Source of the DNA: Przewalskia tangutica
Taxonomy: Eukaryota > Streptophyta > Magnoliopsida > Solanales > Solanaceae
Reading direction: 5' to 3'
NCBI GenBank assembly: GCA_029844215.1
Contig: CM056728.1
Location: 3,286,001 to 3,350,000 of the forward strand
Length of the DNA stretch: 64,000 bases
The position numbers and the translations under genes were made by a program. The notes below the pieces were generated by a model that was given only the letters and a program-made list of their open reading frames with translations, searched no databases and was not told the origin of the DNA. Of this stretch, positions 1 to 11,639 are shown in pieces (the stretch's first letter is position 1; each line of letters starts with the position of its first letter).

Positions 1-149
1 ACTGCAATAAATCAAGTGTTCTAATTCACTTAAATAATTAGGTGGCGACTCCTTAAAAAACAACATTAATTACTCCATCCAAGGAACCGCGCCAAAGAGC
101 AACGTTGCGGATACCGTTCAGACCCTCGAGGTCAAAAACGGGCCCGACA
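1..149 (+). mobile_element. 3' end of a large LTR, cut by the window edge
   Basis: The block reading AATTAGGTGGCGACTCC and the terminus GGTCAAAAACGGGCCCGACA match the 3' ends of the two large LTRs at 51358-55201 and 27520-31155. The LTR stops at 149, and the next bases resume a Copia reverse transcriptase reading GLKQASRQW, so this LTR was inserted inside that coding region. Whether it is a solo LTR or the end of a full element cannot be seen because the left part lies outside the window. Confidence 0.75.
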
Positions 150-1282
150 GGCTTAAGCAAGCCTCTCGACAGTGGAAGATTAAGTTGATAACTGTCTTGG
201 TTTCCTCTAGTTTTGTTCAAAGTAAGTTTGATTACTCCTTGCTTATCAGAATGGATGGAGACAAGATTGTCATGGTCCTGATATACGTAGATGGTCTTTT
301 ACTAACTGGAATGATCAGGGGAATATTGATGAGACAAAGGCCATCCTATATCATCACTTCAAGATTAAAGATCTTGGTGAACTAAGATACTTCCTGGGTT
401 TTGAGTTTGCCAGAAACAAAAAAGGAATAGTAATGCATCAACGGAAGTATTCTTTGGAGCTCATTGAGGATATGGGCTTAGCAGGTTCGAAGCCTGTTTC
501 TTCACCTATGGAGGCTAATGTGAGGTTTACTTCTGTTGATTATAACACACATCTTCAGAAGATGATGCCTGAGAAGGCTGGCAATGCAGACAAGTTGTTG
601 CATAATACAGGGGCATATCAGAGGTTGATTGGGATTGCTTTACTTGACCAATACTAGGCCAGACATTGCATTCCCGGTCAGCGATTACTGAGTCAATTTA
701 CGAGCCCCAAGCGATCCACATGCTTGTAGCAGAGAGGGTGGTGAGATACATCAAGCAGGCTCCAGGTATGAGAGTTTTCATTGCTGCAGAGGGGAGCAAT
801 ATCTTATCTGCATATTGCGACGCAGATTGGGCTTCATGTACAAATACTAGGAGATCAGTCTCGGGGTACTTAGTTTATTTTGGATCTTTCCTCATCTCTT
901 GGAAGTCCAAGAAGCGACAAAGCTTTCGCGATTCGTGAGAATCGAGTATCAAGTCTTGCATCGATGGTAGTGAGATTGTTTGGATCATCGCTATTTTAAT
1001 TAGATGTACTGTGCAATCGCTATTTCGATTTCTTGTAATGATGAAGTCGGCAATTCAGATTGCCAACAATCCAGTTTTTCACGAGAGAACTAAGCATGTC
1101 GAGATTGATTGTCATTTCATTAGGGAGAATGTTCAACTAGTTCTGATTTCTACCCGACATATCAGATCCGTGAGAGCACACGTGCTTACCAAAGCTCTCC
1201 TGCCAGGACACCATTCGCATCTCGTTTTCAAGCTAGACATGAAGAATTTATTCTTAACCCCTAGCTTGAGGGGGGGGGGGGG
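150..1282 (+). pseudogene. Ty1/Copia pol remnant (reverse transcriptase to RNase H)
   Basis: A decayed 3' half of a Copia polyprotein. Recognisable parts in order are the RT stretch GLKQASRQW at 150-180, the RT active-site motif reading YVDG instead of YVDD near 285, a segment ending SPMEAN near 505-515, the RNase H motif AYCDADWAS near 810-840, and the C-terminal ERTKHVEIDCHFIREN near 1085-1130. The reading frame is broken several times (for example a stop at 383-385 and near 658), and the second catalytic Asp of the RT motif is replaced by Gly, so it cannot be active. A G13 tract just before the LTR at 1283 is probably the expanded polypurine tract. Its 5' part lies left of the window, beyond the inserted LTR. 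Confidence 0.85.
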
Positions 1283-1530
1283 TGTTGAAGTTATTGATTA
1301 ATACTTAGTATGAGGTGATTAATGAATTAATTATTAGTTAAGGGACCATTGTGTATTTTCTTTTATTTTGCATTGTATAAATAATGACTTCCACGTCATT
1401 TTGTGGTTTAGTCTTCATAATAGAAACAGCAACACAAAAGTTCAGTTTTGAGCCCAAATATCTCTTCCTCATTTTGACGCCTCAGTTCTCCCTTTCTCCT
1501 CATCCCGGATAGACCACAGCTTCTGCAACA
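1283..1530 (+). repeat. 3' LTR of the Copia remnant
   Basis: Starts TGTTGAAGTTATTG directly after the G-rich polypurine tract and ends TTCTGCAACA, giving a TG...CA unit of 248 bp. It has a promoter-like TATAAATAATGA stretch near 1375. The matching 5' LTR is outside the window, so the end at 1530 is inferred from the TG/CA rule only. Confidence 0.6.
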
Positions 1531-3239
1531 ATTAACAATTACTATTATGATTTAATATATATTAAATCTTAAATTCATAGCTTTAAAATGTAATGTACTC
1601 AGTAATAAAAACATTAAAAATTAAATTCATCAAAATTTAAATTTTAAATTTTAAATACGCCTATGAATACAAGGACCAATTCAAAAGGTTTTGAACATTG
1701 GGGTGTATATTGACCAGCAAAAATGACTTTACATGAGCGCATGCGGCATGAGTAAATGATTATCAAATTCACTGTTCTTCGTATAACTTTAGTGATAGAT
1801 CGAATAATTCTATTAAAACGATATGCTTGATACATTTTTAAAATTATTCATTTTAATCTTTTTATTACATTGTGATCATGGAAGAGGAAGAAAAAAAGAA
1901 CGAGACGTCTCTTTCAGGGTCGTTTTTGGACCCGTGCGATGTGTGTTACCGCACAGGGCCCCCCGAAAAACAAAAAAAAAATTAGGAGCACTGGCCGCCA
2001 TGGCCCAAACGAAAGTAAAAGGACTTCTAGCTCATAGTTCAATTGGACATAAGAAGTCCGAGATCGATATATCTCGTGACACGCATATTGATAAAAGTGG
2101 CATTTGGCCTCTTTTTCATTTTTTTATTAAGTAGTATTAGCCATAATTTACTGTAAAGGCTCATAATTCGTAGGTCTTAACTCAATTAAGGGTCTACTTT
2201 TACGAATTAGAACAGGACCCTCAAAATGTTTGAGACGACCCTCTTTGCAGACTAAAAATCGGAACTTGTTCAATAATAGAGAGAGATGGAGAATTATATA
2301 ATACTCATTGAATTATTGAGAAAAAAAGTGTAACCGTTAGGAATTACAAACGAGTATTAGGTTTATCATCAAAAGTTGTGGCAGAGCACTACTTCTCGCC
2401 AAAGGTTTTGAATTTCAGTTTTAGAAATGAAGTCACCTTGATAAGCGTTTTATCGGATATATAACTTGCTTTCATATCTTTTCCGAGATATGAAAAGAAG
2501 GTTCAAATACAAATTAACTTTTCCGCTAGCATTTAAACAATCGTGTACTTGAGAGTCCCGAAACTTCCTTATAGATATAGACTTTCTGTATTGCCAAGGA
2601 AAGAATACACTTTACAAAGGATCTACTGGCAAACGATATTAACAAATCATTTAGTCAAACTGAAAGTTGAATTGGCCAAATTCTTCCCCCAACCGACTTG
2701 CTCCCCTGATATTAGGCACTATCTTATTTGAATTGGAAATAATAATATAATTGTTCATAAAATAAATCATTATATTATTGTGTTTTCGATCTCATTGAAT
2801 AAAATGTAAACGAAATGACGTGTTGGTCCCAGTATATCTGTGACACATCACAAACGTATATCAAAATCTTGAGTTTATCGATTCTGAATTCTAAGAAGAG
2901 GAGTTTACTGGATTCTGAATAAATTATTTATATATATTATGTAAATTTTATTACACAAATACTAAATTTTGATCAAAGCTAATGTATGATTTCTGCCAAA
3001 TTTCTATTTTTCTCTCTAGTTTAGCCCCTGACTTTACCCCATATGCAATTTCTTAATGTGAATCAAAATTAGTTGTACTCTAAAACAAATATCAAGCACA
3101 ACATGGGAATCCAAGAAGAAGAAAATAAACGAGTATACTAGGTTTTAAATCTCTCGTGAAGTTTAGCACATTTGGTGGTGAATGGAGGGAAAGTTATATA
3201 TATTATTTGCATAATTAATTTATATAGGAAATAATAGTA
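1531..3239. other. Spacer without a recognisable gene
   Basis: AT-rich DNA. The open frames here are short and show no family signature. A moderately GC-rich patch at 1870-2010 ending in an A-run could be an old retroposon fragment, but I cannot name it. Confidence 0.5.
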
Positions 3240-4924
3240 GGGGTGTATTCAATTAGGATTTTAAAAGATTTTTTGGGATAAAAAAGTAATGTGGTATTCA
3301 ATTAAGATTTTTAAACAATCTAAAAAAGTCTTGTGGAATTCAATCAAGACTATTATGATTTTTTAAACAGAGTGTTCAAATCTAGTGGTATTCAATTATG
3401 ATTTTAAAAGACTAACAAAAAGTCTTTTGGAATTCAAATTTTGAGATTTAGAAAGATTTTTTTAAAATATGAATTTTAGAGGACTTTTTAGTGGAAGGTA
3501 TAACTAACAAATCCTATAAACAATCTCAATCTAACCTATCAGACTTTTTCTCATTCTCAAATTTCTATTTAATTTTTTTTTACTTTTATAAAAATATGGA
3601 TTTTTTCTTACCTCCCCCTACCGCCCTAACCCCACCTATCCCCGACTCCATCCTCAAATTTCTACTTCATATTTTTTGTTACTTTTATAAAAATATATTA
3701 AAAATATGAAATTTTATTTTACCTCCCCTACCCCCTACCCCCTACCCCCTACCCCAGTCCTACCTCAATCTCAATTTTTTATTTTTTATTTTTACTTTTA
3801 TAAATAATTTATAAAAATATGAATTTTTCTTACCCCATACCCACACCTACCCTACCCCTCACTCTACCCACACTTACCCTCCACCCCACCCCATCCTCAA
3901 ATTTCTATTTCATATTTTTACTTTTATAAAAATATGGAATTTTTCTTACTTCCCACTACCTCCATAACCTCTCCTACCCTCATCCCCACCCATCCTCAAA
4001 TTTATATTTCATATTTTTTGTTACTTTTATAAAAAAAATTATTAAAAATATGAAACTTTATCTTACCTCCCCCACCCCCTACCCCGCCCTATCCCCTCCC
4101 CCGTCCTACCCCAATCTCAATTTTTTTTTTTTTTTTACTTTTATAAATAATTTGTAAAAATATGATTTTTTTTACCCTCATACCCACACCTACCCCTACC
4201 CCCTCTACCTACCCACACTTCCCCCCTTCACCCTCACCCCCATCATTTAGGCCATCCCGATCCGTCCATCTTAGCCCATGTAAGTTTTGGGTGGGTTGGG
4301 CATTGACTCATCTATAACTTCAACACATCTTGACCCGTCCAACTTTCGTCCAAACGACCCATCTGTCACCCCTAGTTGTAGCCCTCAAGCCATGTGAACA
4401 ATTCAATTGTAATAGGAGAAAGCATGAGATCCTTACATTTGTTTGTGCTATTTTATTTTACTTTGATTGAACTATTTGGTACTTTGATTGAACTATTTGA
4501 GTTATAATTTTGTTAAACTATTGTTATTGTAATTTGGTTAAAAATTTTATTGTTATTTATAGAATTAAGTAATATTTTAGACAATTAATGAGAAAGAATA
4601 GTTAATGGAACTTGAAATACTATATATTGTTATTTTAGAAGTACAGTAACGACTTTTGATATATTTTGTATTGAAAACTAGTGATGAAAAATTATTTAAA
4701 AATTGTGATGATGAGAGCAAAAGGATTGGAGAAAAAATATATGCGGTCCTTTCAAATCTTTATAAATCTTATGATAAATCTTTTAAAATCCAAACATAAG
4801 AAATCTTGATTGTCAAAATAGTCTTTTAAAATCATAACAATCTTAAACAGTCTTTTAAAATCCATAAGACTTATTTATCCCAAAAAAATCTTTTTAAATC
4901 CTAATTGAATACACCCCCCCCTCG
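3240..4924. mobile_element. Non-autonomous inverted-repeat element, about 1.7 kb
   Basis: The left end reads GGGGTGTATTCAATTAGGAT and the right end is its inverse, ATCCTAATTGAATACACCCC. The inverted similarity extends about 150 bp inward on both sides through blocks such as TTTTGGGATAAA/TTTATCCCAAAA. TAGTA precedes the left end (3235-3239) and follows the right end (4925-4929) after a C tract, a possible 5 bp target duplication. The interior has no transposase. It consists of alternating blocks of A/T-rich (TTTTTACTTTTATAAAAATATG) type and CCCCTAC-rich type repeated about six times between 3490 and 4250. The superfamily is uncertain (hAT or Mutator-like). Confidence 0.65.
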
Positions 4925-5309
4925 TAGTATTTTTGGTCAATCATATAGTTGGTAAATTCTATTTTTGATTCTTGTGATTTATGATTTAATATATTTGATT
5001 TTTAACTAATTAATTAATTAAATGTACTTTTGGTCCCTTTATGCATGAAATACGTTATATTTGCATTATTGTTTGAAGAATATTACCCTTAAAGATGTAG
5101 TAATAATACAAATTTATATAACACATGAGTATTTAAGTAGTAGAACGGTTAACGATTTTAAAAATTTGTGAATATTTACAATAAAGGGATTAAAACTATA
5201 CATTTCAAGTAATTAAAGATTAAATGTGTTTAGTCATATATCACAAGGACTAAAATCGAATCAACCAATAACTGAGAGACCAAAAATATTATTAGCCCAT
5301 GTTTATTGT

Positions 5310-5590
5310 TAAGAGTGAAATGAAATAGAACATGAATTCCTTATATGGACTTGGACAATCCCCACCCTACAAGCTAGCTTTTGGGTTGAGTTAGGCTCAA
5401 GATCCATTCTTTACATGTTATCAGAGCTAGACTCATTCTAATTATTTGTTCATCGATGTTAGGCCCCCAAATTATATTGTACACGCTCCAGTTAACGAGG
5501 TCTGGACGTGCGAAGGAGTGTTAAGAGTCTCACATCGGAAATGGAATGAGAACATGAACTCCTTATACGGACTTGAACAATCTTCAGTTT
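5310..5590 (+). mobile_element. TRIM-like miniature LTR retrotransposon
   Basis: The order of parts is that of a minimal LTR element. A 5'-truncated LTR ends CATTCTTTACA at 5415. A primer-binding-site-like TGTTATCAGAGC (initiator Met tRNA type) follows at 5416-5427. About 90 bp of non-coding interior follows, with a purine run CGAAGGAG before 5519. A second LTR starts TGTTAAGAGTCTCACATCGG at 5519. Both LTR parts share the block ATGAACTCCTTATACGGACTT or a close variant. A minus-strand LTR fragment of the same family lies at 58180-58312. Confidence 0.6.
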
Positions 5591-7054
5591 CTGCTCCAGT
5601 TTCTGCTTTTTTCTTTTTCTTTTAAATTGTTATACCATATTCCATCATTTTCATAGTTTTTAAAGTCAACAAAAGTTCGATTATATTCGAATTAATGGGA
5701 ACACTTGGTCCCTCCCATCAAAATTTGTTTTAATTATGATTTGAGTTCAAGGTGGTGGGTAAAGGATAATCATGATGGTAAATATTTTTTTTTTAAAAGT
5801 GCATACCTTTATCTTCTTCCTTTTTCTATAAACATCGTCACTGTGAAAAGGCGATTGAATTCTAAAAGCTAAATTTTGCTATTTTTTTTTTACTTTAGGC
5901 CTACCTAAAGCTCTAATAAAACAAAATGAGCGTGATATTATTCGTTTTGAATCAAGTCGAACAATTTTTTTCTAAAAACAAATCACATAATTAAGAATAT
6001 CTATACACCTTATATGTGATTTTTCAGTCTTTTCAATGATCAATGTGGAACTTCATTATTCATATTATCGGAGTATTTATGGCAATTGAAGCCCGTAACT
6101 AGCTTCTTCTCGTCTGTTTCCCCTCTACGCTCTTAAGAGGAAGTAAACAATCTCACATCATCACTCTATCATCGCCATACTCATCTTGATGAACTATATG
6201 CTACGATACTAGTTTGATGCGCTAAATCGACTATATATAATCTTAATATAGTGTGATATTAATTGTCCACTTTCGGTCAAACCTGTATTTTTTTCAAATG
6301 ACCTCATACTATTAAAAGGCTCCCAGGGCCGACTCAACAATTTTGGGAGTTTAAAGCCAAACTTCAGAGAGAGACCCTATTTTTTTTTAAAAAGGAAAAG
6401 ATCGTGATATATATTTTTATTTAAGGTCTATATTTTTAGTTTTTTTAGATGCGAAGTCATTAGTTACTGTATTATAATTGTCAATGCAAAGTTGTTAACA
6501 ATTTTTTCAAATCAATTTATTCTAAAGAGATCCAACTGACAATATAGCTAATCAATTACGTGACTAAAAAATTCTCTTTTTTGTTTTATAAAGGTTGTGC
6601 ACTCTCTCTATCTCAATTTATGTGACAATTTGAATTTCGAGAGTCAAATTTTTTTATTTCTATCGCGAATTCGAACATACAATCTTTAAAAATTCGGCCT
6701 TGAGCTGGCCTTGATTTCAATTTTTTCAACTATTAATGTAAGACTTTATTCGCATTCAACATTTAAATTCATTACATAAAATATTTACACTACAATGAAT
6801 ATAAAATAAAGCCCTATTATTATTATTAATCATTACTATCAAAAACGTGACCCGCGAGATTTCCTTGGACAAGTGCAATCTATGATTTTTGAAACAAAAG
6901 CCAAAGGTTTGACAAAAAATGGCCTAAAAACTACTCAACCAACAACAGCAAAATCTCCTACTTGTGTCTTTGTCTCCTTATTTTCTTCTTGTCTTCTTTA
7001 GCAACCTTTCACATTCTTAATTTCTCTAAATTGAAATAATATTTTTCTTTCACC
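5591..7054. other. Spacer and probable promoter/5' UTR of the NPH3-like gene
   Basis: No coding feature. A Stowaway-like end (CTCTATCTCAATTTATGTGAC plus CGAGAGTCAAA) lies at about 6605-6650 and resembles the element in cytochrome b5 intron 2. The last 110 bp before the ATG are pyrimidine-rich (TCTCCTACTTGTGTCTTTG and similar), as expected of a plant 5' UTR. No TATA box could be assigned with confidence. Confidence 0.45.
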
Positions 7055-10000
7055 ATGGCCATGAACAAGCACCACCATCACCAGATGCCTCTAACCAAGT
7101 CTGCTTCAAGGCAGAGATATAATGAATGGTTTGTATATGCTAGGCTAAAATACTCGATGTTTATATACACTGACAGTATAAAAAGAAAAAAAAAATTATA
7201 CTATCAGTGTAGTTTTACGTGTTGTAATAGGTCATTTATAAGTTTTGCATGTTAGGAATTTATGTTTGGCAATTGGCAACGTGAGCAAATGTCAACAGAA
7301 AGGGAGAAGACGGAATGTTGTATTCAAAATCTACACTAATTAGATTTTAAGTAACTTGATGGTGTAAAAAAAATATTATACTGTCAGTGTATATTAGTTT
7401 TAACTTGGTTGGCTCATAGGAGAGCAGATTTTACCAAAAAATGTTACCAGTCTTTCTGCTAATTAATAACTATTTACTTGTTATAGGGTATTTCGAGATG
7501 TTCCTAGTGATATAACAATAGAAGTGGATGGTGGCATATTTTCGTTGCACAAGGTAAGCCTCTACATTCTGTCTTTGCCGCTAATCAGAGGTATTTAAAC
7601 TTAATGTGTTCAAAATTTTGAGTTATTTGAAATATGAGTTCAAGACTTGATATTTGTACTACATTTTCAAAATTTTCGCATATACATGTATGATTTATGT
7701 TGAAAAATGGATTCAATTGACCCAGCTCCCAACATCACCAATGGCGGAGTCAGGATTTTTACTAAGAGGATTAAAAATATAAAGAAGTAATATTCAACAT
7801 CTATTGTATATACATAAAAATAATTTTAACCTTGTACTGTAATTTTTCTACCAACCCCCTTGTGGCACCCTAGCTCCGCCCATGAACACCAGTGTCATGT
7901 TCAAGAATCCAAACCTATTTGGAAACCAAATAGCAAATAGTAATTCTGATTTTTATCAAACAGTTCACATTCAATTGATCCAAGAAGATATCTTAGATAA
8001 TCTGACTGATCAAAAAAGGAAGAAGGTATAGAGTCTCCACTATTGGCTGATATTGTTGTTGTATATTCAGTCCTCTCTATCACAACATTTTCTATAACAA
8101 CATTTTACTATAAGGGCCAAGTTTTCTTTGGAATCGATCTTCTGTTATGTTATACTATATGTTTTATATAACTTTTTGCTTTAACGGACAAGTTTTTTCG
8201 GAAACAATCGTTCTACCTACCATGGTAGAGGTGCGTACACTCTACCCTCCCCAGACCCCACATTGTGGGACTTCACTGGGTATGTTGTTGTTGTATAACT
8301 TCTTGCTATAACAACAAAAAAGTATTGGAACAAACGATGTCGTTATAGTGAGGTTTGACTGTATCAGCTATACTCATTTCATATTAAAGTGTTCAAACTT
8401 TCTTTTATATATTTTCATGCCTGTGAGCAAGTTTAGAGACCACATAATGTTATAGAAATTCCCAAACATAAGAGAATTGTGATTTCAGTTTCCCCTTGTG
8501 TCGAGAAGCGGACGAATCCGAAGGCTTGTAGCAGAGCACAGGGATTCTGATATATCAAGAATTGACCTTGTTAGTCTACCAGGTGGATCTGAATCATTTG
8601 AGCTAGCAGCTAAATTCTGTTATGGTGTCAACTTTGAGATCACATCAGCAAATGTTGCTCAACTCTTCTGCATATCCGATTACCTCGAGATGTCAGAGGA
8701 CTACTCGAAAAACAATCTCGGTTCCCGAGCTGAAGAATATCTTGATAGCATTGTCTGCAAGAATCTTGAAATGTGTGTTGAAGTCTTGAGGCAATGCGAA
8801 AACTTACTTCCGCTTGCTGATGAGTTGAAAATTGTCGGTAGATGCATCGATGCTGTAGCCTCCAAAGCTTGCGTTGAGCAGATCGCTTCAAGTTTCTCGC
8901 GCTTGGAGTATAGCAGTTCGGGGAGGCTGCATATGAGTAAACAAGCCCATTGTGAAGGTAACGGCTTTAGGGTTTGATGTGAATTTCCTACTTTATTTGG
9001 ACTTTGCCATAATTTTGTTTTACTTCAAAATGTTATTCTTGATGGACAAAAACTCTTTCATATTTATCCTTTTCTTGCATCCATAATGTAGTCATTAAAA
9101 GAGTCTTGTTTAGGGGCTCTCAATAGTTTTTACGCTTTCTTTTGATATTTATTTTCTAATATGTAGGTCAGTTGACCAAACCATATTAGAATATTTATGC
9201 TTTTGTTAGTATAGTTTTCTATCATTTCTGATATATCGTCGTTCAAGATTTGTTTTGTTAGCTTCCGCATGACGCCTTGTTATTTCGATCCCAACAGATT
9301 GGTGGATTGAGGATCTTTCAGTTCTTCGAATCGATTTGTACCAACGTGTCATAACAGCGATGAAGTTTCGTGGTGTTAGGCCCGAGAGCATTGCAGCATC
9401 ACTAGTGAGCTATGCACAAAAGGAGCTGACACAAAAGTCCGTTTCCGGTTCAAATGCCCAAGAAAAACTCGTGGTTGAGACGATCGTGAGCCTGATGCCT
9501 GTTGAAAAATTTGTCATCCCCTTGAGCTTTCTCTTTGGATTGTTGCGAAGCGCTGTGATGCTAGATTGCATGGCTGGTTGTAGGCTTGATCTCGAGAGGC
9601 GGATAGGATCTCAGTTGGATATAGCTACTCTGGATGATATTCTAATTCCTTCGTTTCGCCATGCTGGTGATACATTATTTGATGTTGACACAGTGCATAG
9701 AATCTTGGTTAATTTTTCGCAGCAGGAGGGCGATAGCGATGATGATATGGAAGATGTATCGGTTTTTGAATCTGATAGCCCTACTGCTACGCCATCGCAA
9801 ACTGCATTGTTCAAAGTATCAAAGCTGGTTGACAATTACCTAGTTGAAATTGCACCAGATGCAAATCTAAAGCTGAACAAGTTCATTGCTATTGCAGAAG
9901 CATTACCAGCACACGCGCGTACTGTCCACGACGGACTCTATCGAGCAATTGACGTTTACCTCAAAGTATGTATTACTAACTTATTTGAAATATGTTTAAA

Positions 10001-11077
10001 AAGTTGCTTATTTCTTAAAAGACTTAAAACTGTTTGCTAAATGGCTTAATTGAAATGGTTCTAGAATAGAAATGCTAACTCTTCATGATCATTTCCTTTA
10101 CGGAGTTATTTGTAAATATGTACTCTCCTTTTCAGAGAAGAAGGGTAAAAAATATGTCTTTACTATACGAATATCTTAACTTTACCCTCCGTTGTACCTT
10201 GGATCCATTCATGATTCATACCCTTGTCGTCATTAAATTGTCTCATATTTGCCACTGACTTTAGTGGAGCTCCAACTATAATAGAGGTAAATTTTAACTA
10301 TAGTCCAAATTAAATGTGTAAATTTTGGACCTTCTTCCTGAAGTATTTTGACACGTGAAATTCACTCTATCAACGTTGGAGTTTCGTTGAAGTCACGGAC
10401 AAGTATGAGACAATTTGTTGACGACAAGAGTATGAATACCTCAAAGTATAACAGACCGTAATTAAGATATTTCTTATAATAGAAGGGTGAATTATGACTT
10501 GTTACCTCACCTTTACACAGTGATTCTAAGATTCTTTATGCATTCACATTTCCAGGCTCATCAGGCTTTATCAGATCCAGACAAGAGGAGACTATGCAAA
10601 TTGATTGATTTTCAAAAGCTATCACAAGAAACTGGAGCACACGCTGCTCAAAACGAACGCCTTCCACTCCAATCAATTGTACAAGTTCTCTATTTCGAGC
10701 AATTAAGGCTTCGAAGCACCTTGTTTTGCTCGCACCCTGATGATGACATTAAGCCAATGCACCAATCTTGGAGGATAAATAGTGGTGCTCTTAGTGCAGC
10801 AATGTCTCCGAAGGATAATTATGCTTCGTTGAGACGAGAAAATAGGGAGCTAAAACTTGAACTAGCGCGGATGAGGATGAGATTAAACGACTTGGAAAAA
10901 GACCATGTTTGTATGAAGAGAGATATGCAAAAATCTAGCTCGCGAAGATTCATGAAATCTTTCTCAAAAAGGATTGGGAAAAAGTTCAATATTTTCGGAC
11001 ATAGTTCTTCTAGGGAGTCTACTTCTCCCTCAAGGCACTCGGAAAGAACTGATTCTAAGATAACTGATAGAACGTGA
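7055..11077 (+). CDS. NPH3/RPT2-family BTB/POZ protein
   Basis: Five exons: 7055-7128, 7487-7553, 8489-8957, 9298-9965 and 10556-11077, all with GT/AG borders and consistent phase, giving 599 residues, a usual length for the family. Residues from about 25 form the BTB/POZ domain (VFRDVPSDITIEVDGG, then SRSGRIRRLVAEH and LPGGSESFELAAKFCYG). The NPH3 domain begins at WWIEDLSVLRIDLYQRV (about 205) and runs to HAAQNERLPLQSIVQVLYFE in exon 5. A probable coiled coil follows (LRRENRELKLELARMRMRLNDLEKD, shown here only as a landmark at about 500-530), then a basic, Ser-rich tail. Members of this family act as substrate adaptors for CUL3 ubiquitin ligases, or as plasma-membrane partners of phototropins and auxin carriers. 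From memory the closest relative is the subgroup of Arabidopsis At5g48800, but the symbol is left open. No break is seen. Confidence 0.93.
7150..7216. repeat. Short palindromic insertion in NPH3-like intron 1
   Basis: TACACTGACAGTATAAAA is followed by TTATACTATCAGTGTA, forming an inverted repeat around an A-rich loop. A half copy (TTATACTGTCAGTGTA) lies at about 7374-7390 in the same intron. It resembles tiny MITE ends with the TACACTGACNGT motif common in plants. Confidence 0.5.
8066..8364. mobile_element. MITE in NPH3-like intron 2, carrying a SINE insertion
   Basis: The left end reads TCAGTCCTCTCTATCACAAC and the right end GTTATAGTGAGGTTTGACTG, which are inverse to each other apart from a few changes. 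The interior TATAACAACATTTTACTATA also recurs inverted near the right end. The middle (8214-8296) is foreign and belongs to a SINE. A half copy of the same family (ACAGTCAAACTTCTTTATAA) lies at 23285-23305. Confidence 0.6.
8214..8296 (+). mobile_element. TS-family SINE, 3' part
   Basis: The block GGTGCGTACACTCTACCCTC, then CCAGACCCCAC, GTGGGACTTCACTGGGTATG and a GTTGTTGTTGT tail is the conserved 3' region of the tobacco TS SINE family, which ends in TTG repeats. The tRNA-derived 5' half is absent, so this is a 5'-truncated copy. It is diagnostic of a solanaceous genome. A minus-strand tail of the same type is seen at 59650-59685. Confidence 0.75.
10150..10485. mobile_element. MITE with long inverted arms in NPH3-like intron 4
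   Basis: The left arm (from about 10150 to 10270) and right arm (about 10375 to 10485) are inverted copies of each other over roughly 110 bp. Shared blocks include ATTCATACCCTTGTCGTCA, AAATTGTCTCATA and AATATCTTAA. There is no coding capacity. It lies wholly inside the intron 9966-10555, and the transcript would contain a long hairpin. Confidence 0.65.
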
Positions 11078-11420
11078 CTATCGATCTTCCAGGTACATCA
11101 ATTACACAGATAATGTGTTTTCTTGTAATATTTTCTCCCAAATCTTGTATAGGAGCTGCAAAGATATGCTTTCCAGTAGGCCAATTTTTTTGTTTTGTTT
11201 TGTTTTGTTTTGAGATTAGGCTATTATAGATTTTTTATGAGTGAGAGGTGCGCTGATGGATGTTGATCTTATTAGATGAATACATTTTAAATTTTCGTTT
11301 TTGCATATGTACACATACTTTGAGCTGAAAGCAATGGATTCAGTTGAACCTACAGAACTCTCCCTTGATCCACCTCTGGACTAATAGAGCGGGCTAAGGG
11401 TCACATCTTGAAAAGTCGGG
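11078..11420. other. 3' flank of the NPH3-like gene with a repeat fragment
   Basis: A plausible 3' UTR with a (TTTTG)n run at 11190-11212. From about 11320 a block containing AAGCAATGGATTCAGTTGAA and ACCTCTGGACTAAT appears; a diverged copy lies at 11700-11790. Both look like pieces of a dispersed repeat. Confidence 0.45.
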
Positions 11421-11429
11421 ACTCGTATT

Positions 11430-11555
11430 GTTAACTTCACAATGTACTCAATCTTCAAGCTGATTGTTTGATACAGAAGACGACGCCAACAGGCAACAAC
11501 TAAATAATCACGGGAACCAAGAATTGGGGGAATAGCTAATTACTGACAACTCATT
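11430..11555 (-). pseudogene. Fragment of the cytochrome b5 3' end
   Basis: The plus-strand text TACTCAATCTTCAAGC(T/G)GAT, then GCCAACAG, AAATAAT and GGGAAC(C/T)AAGAA matches 12672-12770, the last coding exon (membrane anchor) and 3' UTR of the intact cytochrome b5 gene about 1.2 kb away. The shared text continues into the 3' flank (GTCACATCTTG versus ATCACATCTTG). Several indels and substitutions destroy the reading frame. It is best read as a partial tandem duplication left behind next to the functional gene. Confidence 0.6.
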
Positions 11556-11639
11556 TAACTATTTTTATCTTTTCTCCTATAGCTTATCTTTAGCTTGTTT
11601 TGTTCTTTTCACGGAGGTAAGGGTAGAGGTGAATTCAAG

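Noticed and set aside
3719..3760. CCCCTAC repeats resembling telomere sequence
   Set aside because: Plant telomeres are CCCTAAA; the period and base content differ and the run sits inside an inverted-repeat element with similar C-rich blocks.
7055..7255. Single-exon 66-residue protein starting at 7055
   Set aside because: The frame reads through the donor at 7129 into intron; the first 24 codons belong to NPH3-like exon 1.
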